This document shows, one piece after another, positions 1 to 8,733 of a DNA stretch of 64,000 bases. The first letter of the stretch is position 1. Each line of letters opens with the position of its first letter. The notes beneath the pieces were generated by a model. The model was not told the DNA's origin and did no database searches. It saw only the letters and a program-made list of their open reading frames with translations. This stretch comes from Blastopirellula marina (GTDB lineage Bacteria; Planctomycetota; Planctomycetia; Pirellulales; Pirellulaceae). A program made the translations under genes and the position numbers. The DNA lies in NCBI RefSeq assembly GCF_002967765.1, contig NZ_PUHY01000014.1:62001-126000 (forward strand). Direction: 5' to 3'.

Positions 1-1328
1 GCCGACAGGACAATCCCAGCGACAACCCCGACCAGCAGGTCGAAACTGACAATCAACGCGACCGTCGTCGCATAGATGGCGAATTCAGACCAGCTTGTCT
101 TGTAGAGCTCTTTGATTTGCTTGATGTTCAGCAACTTGAAGCCGGTGAATACTAACAAGGCGCCCAAAGCCGCTTTGGGAACCATCGTCAAGATGGAAGG
201 AAGCAGCACAATGAACAGCAGCAGCCAGGCCCCATGCATAATGGTAGCGCCTCGCGTCTGACCGCCGGCATTAACATTGGCCGAACTACGAACAATCACG
301 CCAGTCATTGGCAACGCACCAACCAAACCGCACAGAACGTTGCCGATGCCTTGGGCGGTTAGTTCCTTGTCATGATTGGTCTTGTGCCCTTGCTTCATTT
401 TGTCGATCGCCGTCGCACACAACAAAGTCTCGGCACTGGCGACCAGGGCGATCACCAGGGCCGAGATGTACAACGAAGAATCAGTTAAGATCGCCTTCCA
501 CTCCGGCGTTGAATTGAGCAGCGAAACCTCTTCCAGGAGATTCTGCGGGACATTTAACTGCTTGAGTGGAAAATTCCAAACGAGCGCGACGATCGTTGCC
601 ATAACGATCCCCAGCAAAGCAGCGGGAATCAATTGCATCTTCTTCGGTGCGAGCGATTGCCAGAGCAGCATTGTGACGATGGTCACCATCCCAATAGCCG
701 CGGCCAAGTGATGGACGTGACCGGCTTCCTCTGGCGTGAAGCACTTCCAAATCGCTTCAGGAATCGTGGCCATGTACTGCAACCCACCATGAGCTTTATG
801 ACCGTGCCATAACGCTTCGTGGTCCAGCATTACATGGAATTGGCTGACCATGATCAGCACTCCGATCCCAGCTAACATTCCATTAATCACAGCGGGTGAT
901 ACCGCTTGAAACCAACGTCCAATCATCAATCGTCCGGCAACGATCTGTATGACGCCAGCCAAGAGAACGGCAAAGCCGAGTGCGGCCAAGGAGTAGGTGA
1001 CCGCACTTGATTCAGCGCCGGCTTCCGGGCCTGAGTAGAGCGTGAGAAACTTTGCTCTCTGGTTGGCCAGAATGTCGGCGACAATGACGAACAAGCCAGC
1101 CGCCGGGCCGCTGACTTGTAAGGGAGATCCCGAAAAGAACCCGACAACCAAGCCACCAATGATTCCCGTAATCAGAGCCCGAGCAGGGTTTACGCCCACC
1201 GCCACCGCGATTCCGATACAAAGCGGAAGTGCGACGAGGAAGACAACGATCGAGGAAACAAAGTCTTTCCGAAAGGCACCAGAGAAGTAACTCGTTGCCG
1301 TTCCATTTGACGATTCGTTCGATCTCAT
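1..1328 (-). CDS. SulP family anion (bicarbonate/sulfate) transporter, 3' part missing
   Basis: About 442 codons are in the window; the C-terminus, where a STAS domain would normally be, runs off the left edge. The reading frame starts at an ATG (1326-1328) and reads MRSNESSNGTATSYFSGAFRKD. It then has many hydrophobic segments with typical SulP stretches, including LPLCIGIAVAVGVNPARAL and GGLVVGFFSGSPLQVSGPAAG near residues 35-75, and a GNVLCGLVGALPMTGVIVRS stretch further on. SulP proteins are inner-membrane Na+- or H+-coupled carriers of sulfate, bicarbonate or other anions. The carbonic anhydrase gene lies just upstream on the same strand, 29 bp away, which favours bicarbonate as substrate; that is inference from context. 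The family call is firm, the substrate is not. Confidence 0.9.
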   Translation of the reverse strand, partial: MRSNESSNGTATSYFSGAFRKDFVSSIVVFLVALPLCIGIAVAVGVNPARALITGIIGGLVVGFFSGSPLQVSGPAAGLFVIVADILANQRAKFLTLYSGPEAGAESSAVTYSLAALGFAVLLAGVIQIVAGRLMIGRWFQAVSPAVINGMLAGIGVLIMVSQFHVMLDHEALWHGHKAHGGLQYMATIPEAIWKCFTPEEAGHVHHLAAAIGMVTIVTMLLWQSLAPKKMQLIPAALLGIVMATIVALVWNFPLKQLNVPQNLLEEVSLLNSTPEWKAILTDSSLYISALVIALVASAETLLCATAIDKMKQGHKTNHDKELTAQGIGNVLCGLVGALPMTGVIVRSSANVNAGGQTRGATIMHGAWLLLFIVLLPSILTMVPKAALGALLVFTGFKLLNIKQIKELYKTSWSEFAIYATTVALIVSFDLLVGVVAGIVLS

Positions 1329-1357
1329 GGCTTGGTATCCGTTAATGAAGGATGAGG

Positions 1358-1972
1358 CTAAACGGTGCAGCTTGCCGGACTGTTGAATCGATCTGTTTCG
1401 GGCGATAGCACGTCGACCGTTCCTGACTCGAAGTCGTACAGCCATCCCTTCAGCTTCAGTCGTCGAGCTTCCACGGCATCGGCGACACAAGGGAAGGTCA
1501 TCAGGTTACGGAGTTGTAAGCGAATGTTCGCCCGAATCACCTGAGTCAAGCGATCAGCATCTTGATCGAGGGGGGAAGCTTTCAAGGCATGGTCAGCCGT
1601 GGCGACCCACTTACTCACATTCGGAAGCGATGAAGTCGATTCCGGATTGAGAAGTCCGGACATCGCGCCACACCTTGTGTGGCCACAAATAATGATCTGG
1701 GGTACGCGCAGCGCTTTGACCGCGTATTCGATCGTGGCTGCAATCCCCAGGTCTGCTTCTCCATGACGACCGACAATGTTGCCGGCATTGCGAATTACAA
1801 ATAGCTCGCCCGGTTGGCAGTCCGTCAGCAGCGCCGGATCGACCCGGGAATCGCTGCATGTGATAAGCAACGCATCTGGCTGCTGTCCGTTCGCCAGTTG
1901 CTCGAATCTGCTCCGTAGCTCTGGGTGCTTTCGCTGTTGAAAACGGGTTACGCCTGCAAATAGATCTCGCAT
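1358..1972 (-). CDS. Beta-class carbonic anhydrase
   Basis: The 204-residue protein interconverts CO2 and bicarbonate. The beta-class zinc site is visible: Cys39 and Asp41 in CSDSR, then His98 and Cys101 in GHTRCGAM. The dyad Asp41-Arg43 is intact. The length matches compact bacterial beta enzymes, and there is no signal peptide, so a cytoplasmic location is likely. It precedes the SulP transporter on the same strand with only 29 bp between them. The pair is probably one operon for inorganic carbon or pH handling; fused or paired SulP-carbonic anhydrase systems are known in other bacteria. Start is the ATG at 1972. No promoter was clearly recognised upstream. Confidence 0.95.
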   Translation of the reverse strand: MRDLFAGVTRFQQRKHPELRSRFEQLANGQQPDALLITCSDSRVDPALLTDCQPGELFVIRNAGNIVGRHGEADLGIAATIEYAVKALRVPQIIICGHTRCGAMSGLLNPESTSSLPNVSKWVATADHALKASPLDQDADRLTQVIRANIRLQLRNLMTFPCVADAVEARRLKLKGWLYDFESGTVDVLSPETDRFNSPASCTV

Positions 1973-2193
1973 AAAACCGATATACCTTCTCTGTTGATTC
2001 TGCTTATTGAGTTCAAGCCGCTCGTCGAACCGAAACCGTGTAGCTTCTTAGCAACGAGTGGGAGGGAAATGAGAGCGTTCCGGCGATAAAACAAACGGAT
2101 CTTCCGCCGGGAAATGCTTCAGAGCAGACTGCTAACCAACGCTAGGCAAAACGAAATCACGAGGCCGGCCAGCGCGTAGCAGTCTTAGCAGAG

Positions 2194-2517
2194 CTAACAG
2201 AGAATGTGCCCGCCGAATCCATTGTTGCTTTGCAGCGTAATGGACTGAGCCGGCGGCTTAGGATGCGAGAATCGCGTGATTTGAGGAATCGGGCGTTTGT
2301 CGAGCGAACGCTGGGCTTCGAGTGCCAAGCGATGACGACACGTGGTGAACCCTTCGCGGACTTCCTCTTCTTCCCCTTCGCTTTCCGAGCTGTTTTCAGC
2401 TGGCGCCCCAGAACTGCTGGTACTGGCGCCATTCATAGCACTCACCAAACGCGGACGTGTGCCCGGCAGGAGAAGTGCCAGAATCAACAGCAACAGAAGT
2501 AGCCAGCGGGGTTTCAT
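2194..2517 (-). CDS. Small secreted or membrane-anchored protein, function unknown
   Basis: This 107-residue frame starts MKPRWLLLLLLILALLLPG, a clear signal peptide or single membrane anchor. It continues with a Ser/Gly/Glu-rich low-complexity stretch (residues about 30-55, with SESEGEEEEVREG) and a basic C-terminal part ending GGHILC. I do not recognise a family. Support is the strong N-terminal signal and a frame free of stops; there is no good ribosome binding site before the ATG, so expression is uncertain. Overlapping frames on the plus strand have no such signal and were not chosen. Confidence 0.45.
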   Translation of the reverse strand: MKPRWLLLLLLILALLLPGTRPRLVSAMNGASTSSSGAPAENSSESEGEEEEVREGFTTCRHRLALEAQRSLDKRPIPQITRFSHPKPPAQSITLQSNNGFGGHILC

Positions 2518-2748
2518 GGAGTTGGTTAGCGACCTGGGGTTAAGCCGTTAGATGACCACTATGCAATTCGGTCATTCGACGTTCGTATCGGCATCGAATG
2601 CTAAGAATCCACATTAATGTTCCTAAAAAAAGAATAGGTAAACCAAGCCCCCACGTCCAACCCCGATCTGGCGGCAACCGGCAAAAAAAGAGAGAACTTT
2701 ATATGTAAAGTGAATCGTAGTTACCTTAACATGCCGTTTTTCTATGAA

Positions 2749-2785
2749 AAGAGCCGCAACTGCCCTGTTAAGCAATGCGGCTCTT
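2749..2785 (-). terminator. Rho-independent terminator of the Dabb-domain gene
   Basis: An inverted repeat with arms AAGAGCCGCA (2749-2758) and TGCGGCTCTT (2776-2785) lies 28 bp beyond the stop of the Dabb gene at 2813. Read on the minus strand, the stem is followed by TTTTC. Read on the plus strand it ends in TTTG, so it may work in both directions. Confidence 0.75.
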
Positions 2786-2812
2786 TGTTGAATATTATCG
2801 TTCGTTCTGGCG

Positions 2813-3226
2813 CTATTTGGCCCAGTAATCGATCACAAATGCCTCGTCCAGGTAAGGCCCCAGGATCGAAACGAACTTCTTGTGTTCTGGATGTGGCAGG
2901 TAAATCTCGCGATCCTTCTCGCTGGCGAATGTCACCAGGAAGCAGTGCGTGAAGCCCTTGTCGAGCATCTCCGGGCTATTGTTGGTGCCCCACTCGTATT
3001 CCTTGATTTGCGGAATCTTCTCGGGCAAAGCACTGAAAGCCTTCTCGACCTTCTCGATATCCTTTGCGGATGCCGATTCCTTGAACTTGAACACGACAAC
3101 ATGTCGCAGTTTGCCCGATGGTTCTTTTTCTTCAGCTTGCGAAAGACTCGTCATCGATACCATGCCCATGATCATCAGGGCAGCGCATAAGGAAAAACAG
3201 CGGAGTTCCAGGCCTGGAAACTTCAT
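2813..3226 (-). CDS. Exported Dabb (stress-responsive alpha/beta-barrel) domain protein
   Basis: From the ATG at 3226 the protein is 137 residues: a signal peptide (MKFPGLELRC, then a hydrophobic stretch ending near SQA at about residue 29), followed by a single Dabb domain. Dabb signatures visible are LRHVVVFKFKESASAKDIEKV at the start of the domain, the central EYEWGTNNSPE, and the end HPEHKKFVSILGPYLDEAFVIDYW. Dabb domains form dimeric ferredoxin-like barrels; members include enzymes, but most bacterial ones have no known reaction. A longer frame begins at 3316, but the extra 30 residues look unlike a leader, whereas 3226 gives a classic signal peptide. A hairpin terminator follows at 2749-2785. 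Confidence 0.85.
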   Translation of the reverse strand: MKFPGLELRCFSLCAALMIMGMVSMTSLSQAEEKEPSGKLRHVVVFKFKESASAKDIEKVEKAFSALPEKIPQIKEYEWGTNNSPEMLDKGFTHCFLVTFASEKDREIYLPHPEHKKFVSILGPYLDEAFVIDYWAK

Positions 3227-3383
3227 AGAGGAAGGACCTTGTGAGATCAGGGGGGAGGGAGTGGGGAAATGCTGGCGAGATTTCTCTAATTTGACACGAT
3301 ATCCCGAGTATTTCAACGGTTACCCCCAAAGAAAAGTGGTATGCCCGCAGAAAAAATTCTCCGCGGGCACACCAGTCGCCTCC

Positions 3384-5672
3384 CTAAGCCAGCAAAGAAC
3401 GCACCTCCTGAGCGGCCTCGACCATCGCACTCAGGGCCGCCTCGACTTCGGGCCAGCCGCGGGTTTTTAAGCCACAATCGGGGTTCACCCACAGCCGCCG
3501 GGCAGGAATCACATCGACTGCCTTGCTCAGCAGGCCGACCATTTCGCGCGAGGAAGGAACGCGGGGCGAGTGGATATCGTAGACACCTGGTCCGATTTCA
3601 TTTGGATAACGAAATTCCACGAATCCCTCCAGAAGTTCCATCTGCGATCGGCTGGTTTCAATCGAAATGACATCGGCATCGAGGGCCGCGATCGACGGCA
3701 AGATCTCGTTGAACTCGCAGTAGCACATGTGTGTGTGAATCTGCGTTTCGTCTTTAACCCCACTCGATGCCAGGCGAAACGCGTCCACCGCCCACGCCAA
3801 GTAGCCTGGTTGATCAAACTTCCGTAGCGGCAATCCTTCCCTGAGGGCTGGCTCGTCAATCTGGATCACGCCGATGCCGGCGCGTTCCAAGTCGATCGCT
3901 TCCTCTCGAATCGCTAACGCAACTTGCTGACAGGTTTCTTGCCGAGGTTGATCGTCTCGCACAAACGACCAGCACAAAATCGTTACTGGGCCTGTCAGCA
4001 TGCCCTTCACCGGTCGATCGGTTAGCGATTGGGCGTATGCGGCCATCGGAACAGTCATCGGCGTCAATCGATCGACATCCCCAAAGATGATGGGAGGCTT
4101 CACACAACGCGATCCGTAGCTTTGCACCCACCCGTTCTTCGAAACGGCGAATCCTTCTAACTGCTCGCCGAAGTATTCGACCATGTCGTTCCGTTCAAAC
4201 TCGCCATGCACCAGCACGTCGAGCCCTAGCGATTCTTGTCGACGAATGCACACTTCCGTCTCGCTTTGCAGAAACTGGCGGTATTCTTCAGCGGAAAGTT
4301 CCCCTTTGCGAAACGCAGCTCGAGCTTGACGAACGGCTCCGGTTTGTGGGAACGAACCTATCGTGGTGGTTGGAAATAGTGGCAACTTCAAGCGATCTCG
4401 CTGCCGAGATTGCCGCTTCTCATAGTTACTTTGGCGACGCAAACTCTCAGGCGAAACAGCGGCCACGCGATCGCGAACGGCCGGGTTATGGGTACGAATC
4501 GAAGACCGTCGCGATTCGATCGCCGCAGCATTCTGCTGCAGTGCCGGCGCAACGGAATCGGGGCCGTTGTTGATCGCTTTAGTAATCGTTGCAATCTCGT
4601 CGAGCTTCTGTCGGGCGAACGCTAACCATGATTTTACTTCGTTGTCGATCTCCGTTTCTGTCGCTAAGTCTACGGGACTATGCAGCAGCGAGCAGCTCGC
4701 CGCAATGAACAACCGTTCGCTACCGATTGCCGCCGCGGCCGACTCTGCCAATGCGATTGCCTTCGTCAAGTTCGTTCGCCAGACATTGCGTCCATCGACC
4801 AGCCCCAGCGAAAGAAACTGATCTTCACGAACATGCTGAAGTGCTTCACGTAATTGCTCTGGGCCGCAGACCAAGTCCAAATGGACGGCGGCAACGGGAA
4901 GTTCAAAGGCCAACGGCAAGTTCTCGCGCAACGACTCGAAGTAGCTAGTCAGGACCAACTGCGATTTGCCGAACGAACCACTCAACACGTTCAGACTGTG
5001 CCGCAAAGCCTGTTTCGCTTCGTCGTCTAAATCGAGGGCTAAGACAGGCTCGTCCCATTGCACCCACGTGCATCCTGCTTCGCTTAGTTGCTGAAGCAAG
5101 CCTTCGTACACCGGCAACAAACGGTCGAGCAGCACCAGCGGCGATTCGTTCGATCCCTTCAGTTTTCCCAGCAAAAGCAAACTAACTGGCCCTAACACAA
5201 CAGGCCGTGCGTCTGCTGAAATCTGCTGAGCGGCGATCACCTGCTTCAGGAACGACTCGGCGTCCAAGTGGAATTCCTGGTCGGTGGACCACTCCGGCAC
5301 AATGTAGTGATAGTTGGTGTTAAACCACTTCGTCATCTCCATCGCCGGCAAATCAACACCTTGTTGCGATCCCCGTGCCATGGCGAAGTAGCGATCGAGA
5401 TGGCTGACCAATTTCGCGGTTCGATAAGCGGCGGGGACCGCTCCGACCCGAATTGCCCAGTCGAGCACATGGTCGTAGAGCGAAAAGTCACCGACAGGAA
5501 CCTGCGTAATCCCTGCTTCCGCTTGCCATTGCCAATTCGTGGCGCGGACTTCAGCGGCCCCTTCATTGAGGGCTTCTGCACCAATTTTGCCCTGCCAGTA
5601 TCGCTCCAGCAGTCGCTTGAGCTCGCGGTTGGCTCCCATTCGTGGAAATCCCAGGTTCGTCGCAATTGCCAT
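3384..5672 (-). CDS. metE: Cobalamin-independent methionine synthase
   Basis: The 762-residue protein transfers a methyl group from 5-methyltetrahydropteroyltriglutamate to homocysteine, the last step of methionine synthesis. Length agrees with MetE (about 750-760). The N-terminal barrel starts [21 protein letters not shown]. The C-terminal catalytic barrel starts near [15 protein letters not shown]. Zinc ligands are visible as the His and Cys of THMCYCEF (about residue 650) and the Cys of [11 protein letters not shown] (about residue 730). The ATG at 5672 is chosen because [13 protein letters not shown] matches family N-termini; the open frame continues upstream to 5993 but that part is unrelated. 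A MocR-type regulator is transcribed divergently, 174 bp away, and may control it. Confidence 0.97.
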   Translation of the reverse strand: MAIATNLGFPRMGANRELKRLLERYWQGKIGAEALNEGAAEVRATNWQWQAEAGITQVPVGDFSLYDHVLDWAIRVGAVPAAYRTAKLVSHLDRYFAMARGSQQGVDLPAMEMTKWFNTNYHYIVPEWSTDQEFHLDAESFLKQVIAAQQISADARPVVLGPVSLLLLGKLKGSNESPLVLLDRLLPVYEGLLQQLSEAGCTWVQWDEPVLALDLDDEAKQALRHSLNVLSGSFGKSQLVLTSYFESLRENLPLAFELPVAAVHLDLVCGPEQLREALQHVREDQFLSLGLVDGRNVWRTNLTKAIALAESAAAAIGSERLFIAASCSLLHSPVDLATETEIDNEVKSWLAFARQKLDEIATITKAINNGPDSVAPALQQNAAAIESRRSSIRTHNPAVRDRVAAVSPESLRRQSNYEKRQSRQRDRLKLPLFPTTTIGSFPQTGAVRQARAAFRKGELSAEEYRQFLQSETEVCIRRQESLGLDVLVHGEFERNDMVEYFGEQLEGFAVSKNGWVQSYGSRCVKPPIIFGDVDRLTPMTVPMAAYAQSLTDRPVKGMLTGPVTILCWSFVRDDQPRQETCQQVALAIREEAIDLERAGIGVIQIDEPALREGLPLRKFDQPGYLAWAVDAFRLASSGVKDETQIHTHMCYCEFNEILPSIAALDADVISIETSRSQMELLEGFVEFRYPNEIGPGVYDIHSPRVPSSREMVGLLSKAVDVIPARRLWVNPDCGLKTRGWPEVEAALSAMVEAAQEVRSLLA

Positions 5673-5747
5673 GATGGTTACAGTCCTTGTTTGAGTTAAT
5701 TGGGTGATAACACTTGCGGTTGGGAGCAGTCTACAACTACGATAAGG

Positions 5748-5788
5748 GTGGTCACAGTTTTGCATTGTCGGTTTGTTCGTGGTTACAG
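5748..5788. promoter_or_regulatory. Candidate operator: direct repeats between metE and the MocR-type regulator
   Basis: Two near-identical 10-mers, GTGGTCACAG (5748-5757) and GTGGTTACAG (5779-5788), lie 31 bp apart, about three helical turns, in the short divergent spacer. A related TGGTTACAG occurs at 5675-5683, immediately before the metE start. MocR regulators commonly bind directly repeated sites in such divergent spacers. That these are the sites is inference. No SAM or cobalamin riboswitch core was recognised in this spacer. Confidence 0.4.
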
Positions 5789-5846
5789 AAGTGCCCCGAG
5801 CCAGGCCTGTGGCAGATTTCGTGATGAACATGGGTGACAGTTGAAA

Positions 5847-7292
5847 ATGGCTTCCAACAGCAGCAAATCGACGTCGGGCGACGAGAGCACGCTCTACTAC
5901 CAGTTGGCGGACAAGATCCGTCGCTTGGTGCAATCGGGGGCGTTTACCCCGGGCGAGAAGTTGCCGTCCATTCGGCGCCTCAGCGAAGAACATCGGGTTA
6001 GCTTAAATACAGCGAAGTCAGCACTCGCCTTGCTGGAAGACTGGCGCGTGATCGAAGTTCGCCCGCAATCTGGCCATTACGTTCGTCGACCTGCGGAGGA
6101 ACTGCCGAAGCTTTCCACGACGAATCCCAACGGCGAAGCCTGTGTTATTCAGACCAACATTCCGACCCGCATGAACGCCGCGATTGGATCGGGGGCTCAG
6201 CCAACGCTGGGTGCCGCGGTGCAGTCAACGCAATTGATGCCGCTGCAAGTGCTCAATCGCTCGTACCAGAAAGTGATGCGCGAGCTTCCCGACGCGTGTT
6301 TTGGCTACGACGGGGTTCCTGGGCATGAAACGCTGCGAAAGTCGATTGCCAAACGTGGCACCGAAGCGGGCTATGTGGTCAGCCCTGACGACATCGTGAT
6401 TACCAGCGGCGCGAAAGAAGCCGTTTATTTGTCGATCAAATGCGTTGCCCCTCCCGGCAGTATCGTGGCGATCGAGTCGCCCGCCTACTATGCTCTGCTC
6501 GAAGTGCTTCAATCACTGGGGCTAAAAGCGGTGGAAGTGGCCTGCGATCCGGAAACAGGCATCCAGCTCGATCACTTGGACCATGTACTCGGAAAGTACG
6601 ATATCGCCGCCTGTGCGATCGTCTCGAACTTCTCCAACCCAACCGGTAGTTTGATGCCGGAGGAAAATAAAGAGCGGTTGGTCGAGATCTTAAATCGTTA
6701 CCAGGTGCCGTTGGTCGAAGACGATGTCTACGGCGATCTGTCGTTCCGTTCGCCTAGGTCTCGGGCGGTCAAAGCATTCGATACCGAGGGGCGTGTGCTG
6801 TACTGCGGTTCGTTCAGCAAGACTCTTTCCCCTGGCCTCCGCCTCGGTTGGTCGATCCCTGGACGTTATCTGCAACAGTTCCAGCTCATGAAGCTGGTGG
6901 TCAATCAATGCACGTCGGTCGCGCCTCAATTGGTCGCCGCCGAGATTCTCGAGACAGGCGCCTACGATCGCCACTTGCGAAAAGTCCGAGCTTCGTTTGC
7001 CGAGCAAATGGACGACGCCTTACGTGCGGTCCGCAATTGTTTCCCCTCCGGCGTTCGTGCATCTCGACCGTTGGGTGGCCACGTTTTGTGGATTGAAATG
7101 CCTCGCCATGTCGACGCGATGCAGATGTATCACACGCTGAGTGACGAAGGAATCCAATTCGCCCCAGGGCCGATCTTTTCCCCCAGCGGCGCCTTCCGAA
7201 ATTACATCCGCATTAACACGGGCTTTCCCTGGTCACCGGTGCTACACCGACAGGTCGAACGGATGGGCGATTACATCCGTCATGGGAAGTAG
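5847..7292 (+). CDS. MocR-family regulator or PLP-dependent aminotransferase (GntR wHTH + class I fold)
   Basis: About 481 residues. Residues about 15-75 are a GntR winged helix (YYQLADKIRRLVQSG, then PGEKLPSIRRLSEEHRVSLNT). The rest is a fold-type I aminotransferase with the SNFSNPTGS loop, the EDDVYGDL stretch and the PLP lysine in GSFSKTLSPGLRLGW (about Lys325). This architecture is the MocR subfamily, which includes PdxR and GabR; these use PLP-bound effectors to regulate neighbouring genes. A TTG at 5841 is an alternative start; the ATG was preferred. Divergent placement from metE suggests it regulates methionine synthesis or a related amino acid, but the sequence alone cannot exclude a true aminotransferase. 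Confidence 0.88.
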   Translation: MASNSSKSTSGDESTLYYQLADKIRRLVQSGAFTPGEKLPSIRRLSEEHRVSLNTAKSALALLEDWRVIEVRPQSGHYVRRPAEELPKLSTTNPNGEACVIQTNIPTRMNAAIGSGAQPTLGAAVQSTQLMPLQVLNRSYQKVMRELPDACFGYDGVPGHETLRKSIAKRGTEAGYVVSPDDIVITSGAKEAVYLSIKCVAPPGSIVAIESPAYYALLEVLQSLGLKAVEVACDPETGIQLDHLDHVLGKYDIAACAIVSNFSNPTGSLMPEENKERLVEILNRYQVPLVEDDVYGDLSFRSPRSRAVKAFDTEGRVLYCGSFSKTLSPGLRLGWSIPGRYLQQFQLMKLVVNQCTSVAPQLVAAEILETGAYDRHLRKVRASFAEQMDDALRAVRNCFPSGVRASRPLGGHVLWIEMPRHVDAMQMYHTLSDEGIQFAPGPIFSPSGAFRNYIRINTGFPWSPVLHRQVERMGDYIRHGK

Positions 7293-7441
7293 TGATTGTT
7301 TTAGACCGCTAAGTAGGCGTTTATTGATTTCTGCGCGCGCGATCCAACATGGCAATGGGCCGATTGGCCACGAATCCGGGACTTCCGTAGGTCGTCCCTA
7401 TTAAATTCCTGACGCAGACTTTAATAGAACGCGGGCCAGTG

Positions 7442-8374
7442 CTAATCGTCGTTTGGCTTCCGATACTTTGCGAATGGACTATCGACCGGCGAGAACAGCA
7501 TGTGACCAACTTCGGCAGCGAAGAGCAGCACATGGGCTGAGAGGAAAATCCACATCACGGTAATCACCAAAGCGCCACTCGTGGCGTAGGCGGTGGCGAC
7601 GACGTTGCCTTCGGCGACTCGGTTGATGATGTACTTGCCACCTTGGAACAGGGCCGTGCCGATGATCGCACCGCCTAGCACTTCTCGCCAGGGCGGGCGC
7701 TTCATGGGTAGGAATCGCAGCATGCAATAGAAGACAATTGCCACGGCCACCCACGAGATGACTTGGAACGTGATGAAGTTCTGGTTCTCCAGCGAAATGA
7801 AGCGGCCAATCGGCAGTCTCACCCAAATGGAATGCGACCACGTACTAAGCAGTGTCGCTAAGGCCAGCAGCAATCCGGTACCGATCGAAAACAGCGTTGC
7901 TCGCACGCGGCCGAGAACCACTGAGATCAAACCGCCACGTAGTCCCTCGACCGTGAAGCCATAGATGCGATTGAGTGCGACCCGCAGTTGCATAAACGTC
8001 GCTGAGGCACTCCAAACCGCGATAAAGCTGAAAAACGCGGTCGGCAAGACGGTTGCTTTGCGAAATGCGGACAGCTTCACCTGGTCGACAATCGCTTTGC
8101 CGTAGTTTTCGCCGATGGCATTATCGAGAAACTCGCTCGCCATCTCGCGGGCACCCGCGTCGTTCTCCAAAATCTGGCCGGCGATCGAAATCGAAAAGAC
8201 CACAATCGGTGCCAGTGAGAAAATAACGTAGAAAGCGACCGCAGCAGCCGACGTCGAATGGTCGTGTTCGATCCACCGAGTAAAAAACCTGGAAATAAAT
8301 GTTTTCCACGGCTCGAGCATGCCGAAATCCGGTTTGCGCTGGGAAGGGAAGTTTTCGTGCATCAAGACCGCCAT
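7442..8374 (-). CDS. YihY/BrkB family integral membrane protein
   Basis: The 310-residue protein has about six hydrophobic segments and YihY family landmarks: TSAAAVAFYVIFSLAPIVVF near residue 42, SATFMQLRVALNRIYG near residue 125, a PPWREVLGGAIIGTALFQ stretch and YATSGALVITVMWIFLSAHVLLFAAE near the C-terminus. The family was once called ribonuclease BN by mistake; its real role is unclear, with envelope or transport functions proposed. It sits alone, convergent with the regulator upstream. Start at 8374; a second Met at codon 5 is possible. Confidence 0.88.
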   Translation of the reverse strand: MAVLMHENFPSQRKPDFGMLEPWKTFISRFFTRWIEHDHSTSAAAVAFYVIFSLAPIVVFSISIAGQILENDAGAREMASEFLDNAIGENYGKAIVDQVKLSAFRKATVLPTAFFSFIAVWSASATFMQLRVALNRIYGFTVEGLRGGLISVVLGRVRATLFSIGTGLLLALATLLSTWSHSIWVRLPIGRFISLENQNFITFQVISWVAVAIVFYCMLRFLPMKRPPWREVLGGAIIGTALFQGGKYIINRVAEGNVVATAYATSGALVITVMWIFLSAHVLLFAAEVGHMLFSPVDSPFAKYRKPNDD

Positions 8375-8533
8375 TTTAGCCGTGATTTACGCGCTGGCGT
8401 AACTTGTTCGCGACATGACTTGGAAAGTTAGGCAAGACCCCATTGAAATCTGGGGGGACAAACTCGTACCATCAATGGGCTTTTCAGGGTATCGTTTTCC
8501 TGGCCTAGTACGCGGCAAAAGCCGGGCCAATGG

Positions 8534-8700
8534 TTAGCAGTCTATTGATTTTCTGCTTCGTTAGCGAGTAATTGAGATTGGGGCGATTGCGGCGTTGTGA
8601 ATTCCTCGACATATCTAGTGGATATGCCTACGGACTCACGCCTTGCCCTCGCCCCAATCTCAATAACGTAGCCGATCTGAGAAATTCAACAGGCTGCTAG
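8534..8700. repeat. Dispersed palindromic repeat, copy A (full length, 167 bp)
   Basis: The element has short terminal inverted repeats (TTAGCAGTCTATTGA at left, complement of TTCAACAGGCTGCTAG at right). Its inner 94-bp core (8571-8664) is bounded by perfect 16-bp inverted arms, ATTGAGATTGGGGCGA and its complement. A smaller palindrome CATATCTAGTGGATATG lies at the core centre. Full copy B is at 45695-45860, a core-deleted copy D at 60301-60370 and a truncated copy C at 34479-34521. No coding frame is seen. It fills the gap between the YihY gene and the helicase. Confidence 0.9.
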
Positions 8701-8733
8701 GAAAACTAAACGGATTATTCGGACGAGAATCGG

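Noticed and set aside
3341-3369. Terminator for metE (stem TGCCCGC/GCGGGCA)
   Set aside because: The A/T-rich part lies in the loop, not after the stem, on either strand, so it does not fit a standard terminator.
5673-5846. SAM or cobalamin riboswitch before metE
   Set aside because: The divergent spacer is only 174 bp and no conserved riboswitch core or hairpin terminator was seen.
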